This document shows, in pieces, positions 6,243 to 10,505 of a stretch of 10,505 nucleotides of DNA. The notes under the pieces were generated by a model, which worked only from the letters and a program-made list of their open reading frames with translations, was not told the origin of the DNA and did no database searches. The DNA comes from Cryomorphaceae bacterium. Lineage in GTDB: Bacteria; Bacteroidota; Bacteroidia; Flavobacteriales; Schleiferiaceae. Within the stretch, counting starts at the first letter, position 1. The number at the start of each line of letters is the position of its first letter. A program made the position numbers and the translations under genes. The DNA lies in assembly GCA_003444795.1 (NCBI GenBank), contig DLWR01000072.1:1-10505 (forward strand). Reading direction: 5' to 3'.

Positions 6243-6809
6243 GTGAAAATTTACACCAAAACAGGGGACAGCGGGAAGACCAGCTTGTACAGCGGTCAAC
6301 GCGTATCCAAATCGGACTTGCGCTTGCACGCCTATGGCAGTTTGGACGAGCTCAACGCCCATGTGGGCATGTTGCGCGATCAAGCCGCGGATTTTTCGGA
6401 CGTTCGCCTCCTCTTAGCGGACATCCAGTCCCATTTGTTTTCCATCGGTTCCCATCTGGCGAATGACAGCGAGGCTTTTGTGGAGAAATTGCCGGTCGTG
6501 GAATTGACTTGGGCCAGTGAGCTAGAAGCAGCCATTGACCGCATGGATGCAGACCTTCCTCCGCTTCGAACCTTTGTGCTTCCCGGGGGCCATGTGCTGG
6601 TTAGTCACGCGCACTTGGCACGCACTGTTTGCCGCCGTGCCGAACGCTGGTGCACCCAACTGGAAGCCGAACTCAAGGACAGTTCGGTACCGGTCCCTGC
6701 CGCAGCCCTGCCTTACTTGAATCGCCTAAGCGATTATTTCTTCACGCTTTCACGCTGGATTGGCCTTCAGGTAAATGCCGAAGAAACGCCTTGGAAACCA
6801 AAGGCTTAA
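6243..6809 (+). CDS. pduO: PduO-type cob(I)yrinic acid a,c-diamide adenosyltransferase
   Basis: This ATP:cob(I)alamin adenosyltransferase transfers the adenosyl group of ATP to reduced corrinoid, making coenzyme B12. The 188-residue protein is a typical PduO helical bundle that acts as a cytosolic trimer. The ATP-binding N-terminus is KIYTKTGDSGKTSL (2-15), followed by YGSLDELNAHVG (31-42). The C-terminal signatures are FVLPGGH (111-117), the nucleotide-binding helix ARTVCRRAERW (126-136) and LPYLNRLSDYFF (157-168). An upstream in-frame ATG at 6180 would add 21 residues without family resemblance (MRLECKGLV...). The GTG at 6243 gives the standard V/MKIYTKTGD start and sits just after a near-consensus -7 element. 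It is transcribed away from the peroxidase gene, with 72 bp between them. No B12 riboswitch fits in that gap. Its user, such as methylmalonyl-CoA mutase, is not in the window. Confidence 0.93.
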   Translation: MKIYTKTGDSGKTSLYSGQRVSKSDLRLHAYGSLDELNAHVGMLRDQAADFSDVRLLLADIQSHLFSIGSHLANDSEAFVEKLPVVELTWASELEAAIDRMDADLPPLRTFVLPGGHVLVSHAHLARTVCRRAERWCTQLEAELKDSSVPVPAAALPYLNRLSDYFFTLSRWIGLQVNAEETPWKPKA

Positions 6810-6827
6810 TTCCGTGAACTAAAGGAC

Positions 6828-6857
6828 TTGCACAGCATTCCAAAAGGAATATATTTG
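6828..6857 (+). promoter_or_regulatory. predicted -33/-7 promoter of the DUF2795 gene and secA
   Basis: TTG (6828-6830), a 19-nt spacer and TATATTTG (6850-6857) match the Bacteroidota consensus exactly, with the same spacing as the purF promoter. The predicted transcript starts near 6861, about 22 nt before the DUF2795 ATG. A short palindrome, ATTCC-4-GGAAT (6837-6850), fills the spacer. Confidence 0.65.
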
Positions 6858-6875
6858 CGCAAAATTCTATTGCGC
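6857..6875. repeat. inverted repeat at the DUF2795 transcription start (possible operator)
   Basis: GCGCAA (6857-6862) and TTGCGC (6870-6875) are perfect 6-bp inverted arms with a 7-nt spacer, ending 7 nt before the DUF2795 start codon. The repeat covers the end of the -7 element and the predicted transcription start. If transcription begins near 6861, the left arm would be largely missing from the RNA, so a protein-binding site is more likely than an RNA hairpin. Confidence 0.4.
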
Positions 6876-6882
6876 GACTCCT

Positions 6883-7107
6883 ATGTATTGGACACTTGAA
6901 CTGGCTTCTTACCTCAGCGATGCCCCTTGGCCTGCCACCAAGGACGAATTGATTGATTACGCTATTCGTACGGGTGCCCCTCTGGAAGTGGTTGAAAACC
7001 TCCAAGCCATCGAAGAAGAGGAAGCGGAAATCTATGAATCCATCGAAGAGATTTGGCCCGATTACCCTTCTGACGACGACTTTCTTTGGAACGAAGAGGA
7101 GTACTGA
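6883..7107 (+). CDS. small acidic DUF2795 family protein
   Basis: This 74-residue protein begins MYWTLELASYLSDAPWPATK. It combines a helical N-terminal half (ATKDELIDYAIRTGAPLEVVENLQAI, residues 18-43) with a very acidic C-terminal half rich in Glu and Asp (EEEEAEIYESIEEIW, PDYPSDDDFLWNEEEY). I recognise it as the small DUF2795 protein widely conserved in Bacteroidota; the biochemical function is unknown. It has no signal peptide, membrane segment or cysteine. It has a good promoter of its own, and secA starts 57 nt after its stop with no terminator between them, so the two are probably at least partly co-transcribed. Coding is supported by the conserved sequence and the reading direction shared with secA. 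A role connected to SecA is only a guess from position. Confidence 0.88.
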   Translation: MYWTLELASYLSDAPWPATKDELIDYAIRTGAPLEVVENLQAIEEEEAEIYESIEEIWPDYPSDDDFLWNEEEY

Positions 7108-7148
7108 TTCTGCCATTCTAGGTAAATATTTAGGTGGCACAAGGATTG

Positions 7149-7156
7149 TACTTTTG
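7149..7156 (+). promoter_or_regulatory. predicted -7 element of secA
   Basis: TACTTTTG matches TAnnTTTG exactly and ends 8 nt before the secA ATG, predicting a leader of only a few bases. No TTG occurs at the -33 distance. The AT-rich stretch GTAAATATTTAGG (7122-7134) lies there instead. It may be a secondary promoter inside the DUF2795-secA unit. Confidence 0.45.
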
Positions 7157-7164
7157 CCGCTACC

Positions 7165-10100
7165 ATGATTCAAAAGCTTCTTCAGAAGATCCTTGGGGAT
7201 AAGTCGCAGAACGATCTCAAGGAAATTCAACCTTATATCGACCGAATTCATGCCGCAGAGCAAGCGCTCAAAGGCATGAATCCCGAAGGCCTACGCGCTA
7301 AAACCGCGGAATTTAAGGCCAAAATCAAAGCCGCCTCTGCTTCCCAGGAAGCAGAAATCGCCCAGCTCAAGGGCCAGGCAGAAAACGAATCCGACTTTGA
7401 GGTCAAAGAATCGCTCTACACCCAGATCGACGAACTGACAAAATCAGCCATTGTGGCAGAGGAAAGCGTCCTTGAGGACATCCTCCCTGAAGCCTTTGCC
7501 GTAATCCGTGAAACCGCGCGTCGTTGGTCCGAAGGTCCCATGACAGTGGCGGCCACAGACTTTGACCGGGCCTTGAATGGCCAGTTTGATGGCCTTCGCT
7601 TAGAAGGGGACCAAGCTATTTGGAACAACATTTGGTCGGCTGCAGGCACCTCTGTAACCTGGAACATGGTGCACTACGATGTCCAGCTTTTTGGGGGTAC
7701 CGTTTTGCACAAAGGCCGAATTGCCGAAATGGCCACCGGTGAGGGTAAGACCCTGGTGGCCACCCTGCCCGTGTACTTGAACGCATTGAGCGGCCGCGGT
7801 GTACACGTGGTTACGGTAAACGACTACCTCTCCAAGCGCGACGCCGAATGGATGGGGCCCTTATACCAATTCCACGGCCTGACGGTAGACTGCATTGACA
7901 AGCACCGCCCCAACAGCGAAGGCCGCCGCAAGGCCTATGGTTCGGACATCACCTTTGGTACCAACAACGAATTTGGCTTTGACTATTTGCGCGACAACAT
8001 GGCGCGCGACATGTCGGAATTGGTCCAACGCGGCCACCACTTTGCGATTGTGGACGAAGTGGATTCCGTCTTGATTGACGATGCGCGTACGCCGTTGATA
8101 ATTTCTGGGCCAACTCCAAATGGAGACCGCCACGAATTCAACGAGCTCAAACCCTTCGTGGTCGAGCTCTTCAACGAACAAAAGGCCGTCGCTCAAGATG
8201 CCCTCATGCAGGCCAAGCGTCTATTGTCAGAAGGCAATCCCAAAGACGCCGGATTCCAGTTGTTGCGTGCGCACCGCGCCCTCCCTAAAAACAAGGCCCT
8301 CATCAAATTGCTGAGCGAGGAAGGCAACAAGGCCCTCTTGCAAAAAACAGAAGGCGTTTACCTCCAAAACCAAGGCAAAGAGATGAAAGTGGTCGACGAG
8401 GCCCTCTTCTTCTCGATTGAAGAAAAGCAAAACCAGGTCAACTTGACCGACCGCGGAATCGAGCTTTTGTCCTCCAAGACGAGCGCAGACTTCTTCGTTT
8501 TGCCCGACATGTCCACGTCCTTGGACCGCATTGAGAAGTCGGATGTAGATACCGCCACGAAGGCCCAAGAAAAAGAGGCCCTCTCACGCGAGTACCGTCA
8601 AAAGTCCGAGCGTATTCACACCATGAACCAGCTCCTCAAGGCCTATACCTTGTTTGAGCGTGACGTGGAATATGTCGTGATGGACAGCAAGGTGAAGATT
8701 GTTGACGAGCAAACCGGCCGAATCATGGACGGTCGTCGCTATTCCGACGGCTTGCACCAAGCCATCGAAGCCAAGGAAAATGTGACCATTGAAGCGGCCA
8801 CACAGACCTATGCAACCGTCACCTTGCAGAACTACTTCCGGATGTACCACAAGCTTTCGGGCATGACGGGTACTGCGGAAACGGAAGCGGGTGAATTCTG
8901 GGAGATCTACAAATTGGACGTAACCGTCATTCCCACCAATCGCCCCATTGCCCGCGACGACCGCGACGATTTGGTCTACAAAACGAAGCGCGAGAAGTAC
9001 AACGCGGTCATCGAAGAAATTGTGAAGCTCCGCGAGGCGGGCCGCCCTGTATTGGTAGGTACCACCTCGGTGGAAATTTCCGAGCTTCTAAGCAAAGCGC
9101 TGAACATGCGCAAAATTCCGCACCAAGTATTGAACGCTAAACTTCACCAGAAGGAAGCAGACATTGTCGCCGAAGCAGGTCGTCCGGGTACGGTTACCAT
9201 TGCTACCAACATGGCGGGTCGTGGTACGGACATCAAATTGACCCCCGAGGCGAAGGCGGCCGGCGGTCTGGCTATTATCGGTACCGAGCGCCACGATTCG
9301 CGTCGTGTTGACCGCCAGCTGCGCGGGCGTTCTGGACGTCAAGGGGATCCAGGCTCATCGCAGTTCTTCGTGAGCTTGGAGGACAACCTCATGCGTCTAT
9401 TTGGGTCCGAACGCATCGCCAGCCTCATGGACAAGATGGGGCATGTTGAAGGTGAAGTCATTCAGCACTCCATGGTGTCCAAGTCCATTGAGCGCGCCCA
9501 GAAGAAAGTGGAAGAGAACAACTTCGGCATGCGCAAGCGTTTGTTGGAGTACGATGACGTGATGAATGCGCAGCGCGAGGGCATCTACCGCCGCCGCCGC
9601 AATGCCTTGTCCGGCGAGCGTCTCCAGGTAGACATTGCCAACATGGCCTATGACTTGGCTGCGTCTTTGGTGCAGAACACCAAGCCTAGCAACGCTTTTC
9701 AATCGTACGAGCTCGATTTGTTTGAAACCTTTGGCATCGCCTCCCCATTCACGGCGTCTGAATTTGAGGGTAAAAAAGCCCAGGAGCTCATTCAGGGCAC
9801 CTACGAGGCCGCCATGCAGAACTACAAGGAAAAGGCCGTTCGCACCGCGAACCAAGCCCTTCCCGTTTTGGAAAATGTACTTCGCGAACAAGGCAGCAAT
9901 GTGGAGCGCATTTTGGTGCCCTTCACCGATGGGGCCCGCGCCCTTCAAGTCTCCACGCATCTGCAGAAGTCTGTCGACACCCGGGGCGCATCCCTCATCC
10001 AAGACCTGGAAAAGGGCATCGTGCTCGCCATGATTGACGACAATTGGAAGGAGCATTTGCGCAACATGGACGACCTGCGGCAGAACGTGCAGGGGGCCGT

Positions 10101-10505
10101 GTATGAACAGAAAGATCCTTTATTGATCTACAAGCACGAGAGCTTCAACCTGTTCCGCGAAATGCTTGGAGAAATGAACCAAAGCGTCATTTCCTTCCTG
10201 TTCCGCGCTGGATTGCCTGTGGCAGATCCCGCCGCACAGGCTCAAGCGGTTCGTCGCGCCCCCGCCCCTGCCCCTCGTCGCGAGGCCTTGCAAACGAGCG
10301 GCCCAGGTAGCGATGCCCCAGTGGCTCCCGCCCGCAGCGCTGCACCCAATGCCCCCGCACCGGCAGCTCCTCGGACCCCCGTTACCACAGGTAAAAAGAT
10401 TGGCCGAAATGACCTCGTCACCATTGCCAACATTGTCTCTGGAGAGAAAAAGCAGGTGAAATTCAAGGTAGCCGAGCCCTTGCTCTCGCACGGTTGGACG
10501 GCGCT
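7165..10505 (+). CDS. secA: preprotein translocase ATPase SecA (runs off the right edge)
   Basis: SecA is the ATP-driven motor that pushes unfolded preproteins through SecYEG. The window holds 1113 codons from the ATG at 7165 with no stop; only the last few residues should be missing. Nucleotide-binding domain 1 carries Walker A ATGEGKT (190-196) and the DEVD box (297-300) followed by [15 protein letters not shown] helical insertion of about 80 residues (roughly 330-410) follows, as in other Bacteroidota SecAs. Domain 2 has [11 protein letters not shown] (from 682) and [23 protein letters not shown]. The scaffold and helical-wing parts include YDDVMNAQR and [17 protein letters not shown] Pro/Ala-rich linker (about 1020-1075) leads to GKKIGRND (1076-1083). 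After GRND the expected PCPCGSGKKYK zinc motif is replaced by [21 protein letters not shown]. The start [19 protein letters not shown] fits the family. Confidence 0.97.
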   Translation, partial: MIQKLLQKILGDKSQNDLKEIQPYIDRIHAAEQALKGMNPEGLRAKTAEFKAKIKAASASQEAEIAQLKGQAENESDFEVKESLYTQIDELTKSAIVAEESVLEDILPEAFAVIRETARRWSEGPMTVAATDFDRALNGQFDGLRLEGDQAIWNNIWSAAGTSVTWNMVHYDVQLFGGTVLHKGRIAEMATGEGKTLVATLPVYLNALSGRGVHVVTVNDYLSKRDAEWMGPLYQFHGLTVDCIDKHRPNSEGRRKAYGSDITFGTNNEFGFDYLRDNMARDMSELVQRGHHFAIVDEVDSVLIDDARTPLIISGPTPNGDRHEFNELKPFVVELFNEQKAVAQDALMQAKRLLSEGNPKDAGFQLLRAHRALPKNKALIKLLSEEGNKALLQKTEGVYLQNQGKEMKVVDEALFFSIEEKQNQVNLTDRGIELLSSKTSADFFVLPDMSTSLDRIEKSDVDTATKAQEKEALSREYRQKSERIHTMNQLLKAYTLFERDVEYVVMDSKVKIVDEQTGRIMDGRRYSDGLHQAIEAKENVTIEAATQTYATVTLQNYFRMYHKLSGMTGTAETEAGEFWEIYKLDVTVIPTNRPIARDDRDDLVYKTKREKYNAVIEEIVKLREAGRPVLVGTTSVEISELLSKALNMRKIPHQVLNAKLHQKEADIVAEAGRPGTVTIATNMAGRGTDIKLTPEAKAAGGLAIIGTERHDSRRVDRQLRGRSGRQGDPGSSQFFVSLEDNLMRLFGSERIASLMDKMGHVEGEVIQHSMVSKSIERAQKKVEENNFGMRKRLLEYDDVMNAQREGIYRRRRNALSGERLQVDIANMAYDLAASLVQNTKPSNAFQSYELDLFETFGIASPFTASEFEGKKAQELIQGTYEAAMQNYKEKAVRTANQALPVLENVLREQGSNVERILVPFTDGARALQVSTHLQKSVDTRGASLIQDLEKGIVLAMIDDNWKEHLRNMDDLRQNVQGAVYEQKDPLLIYKHESFNLFREMLGEMNQSVISFLFRAGLPVADPAAQAQAVRRAPAPAPRREALQTSGPGSDAPVAPARSAAPNAPAPAAPRTPVTTGKKIGRNDLVTIANIVSGEKKQVKFKVAEPLLSHGWTA

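Noticed and set aside
6742..7263. A 173-codon minus-strand open frame across the end of pduO, DUF2795 and the start of secA
   Set aside because: It spans three genes and their promoters on the opposite strand and has no recognisable domain.
9397..10056. A 219-codon open frame on the minus strand inside secA
   Set aside because: It lies entirely within the well-supported secA coding frame and its translation resembles no family I know. Long antisense frames are common opposite conserved coding DNA.

Overview
The window comes from a member of the Bacteroidota, most likely a Flavobacteriales relative with somewhat more G+C than is usual for that order. Three things point there. Several proteins have forms typical of the phylum: the long PurF of about 633 residues, the SecA of more than 1100 residues with a small acidic DUF2795 protein just upstream, and the PadR plus PspC-domain pair. 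No Shine-Dalgarno sequences stand out upstream of the genes. Promoters fit the Bacteroidota -33/-7 type (TTG, about 19 nt, TAnnTTTG): five gene starts have an exact TAnnTTTG close upstream. There are no tRNA or rRNA genes, CRISPR arrays or mobile elements, and no gene-free stretch longer than about 80 bases.

Layout. Positions 1-720 (minus strand) hold a two-gene unit, a PadR-family repressor followed after 3 nt by a PspC-domain protein that runs off the left edge. A 9-bp-arm palindrome at 746-768 overlaps the predicted padR promoter and is the likely autoregulatory operator. Positions 850-3028 hold two consecutive enzymes of kynurenine-type tryptophan breakdown: 3-hydroxyanthranilate 3,4-dioxygenase (nbaC, plus strand) and aminocarboxymuconate-semialdehyde decarboxylase (ACMSD, nbaD, minus strand). 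Between them lies a DtxR/MntR-type metal-dependent regulator whose start codon overlaps the nbaC stop codon. The regulator and nbaD genes converge and overlap by 13 bp. The dioxygenase makes 2-amino-3-carboxymuconate semialdehyde and ACMSD decarboxylates it, steering carbon to 2-aminomuconate and energy metabolism rather than to quinolinate and NAD.

Positions 3096-4997 encode PurF (first committed step of purine synthesis), diverging from nbaD with a good -33/-7 promoter. Facing it tail to tail is a lipoprotein di-heme cytochrome c peroxidase of the MauG/CCP family (5019-6170, minus). Diverging from that across 72 bp is a PduO-type cobalamin adenosyltransferase (6243-6809), best started at a GTG.

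Positions 6883-10505 carry the DUF2795 small protein and then secA, which runs off the right edge. The SecA is complete up to a divergent C-terminal tail in which the usual Cys-rich SEC-C zinc motif after GRND is replaced by other sequence.

Most of the window is ordinary housekeeping and catabolic content. The points most worth a second look are promoter motifs lying almost on top of the start codons of padR, nbaC and pduO (leaderless mRNAs), the PadR operator, the metal regulator translationally coupled to an iron dioxygenase, the altered Fe-S ligand set in PurF, and the SecA tail.
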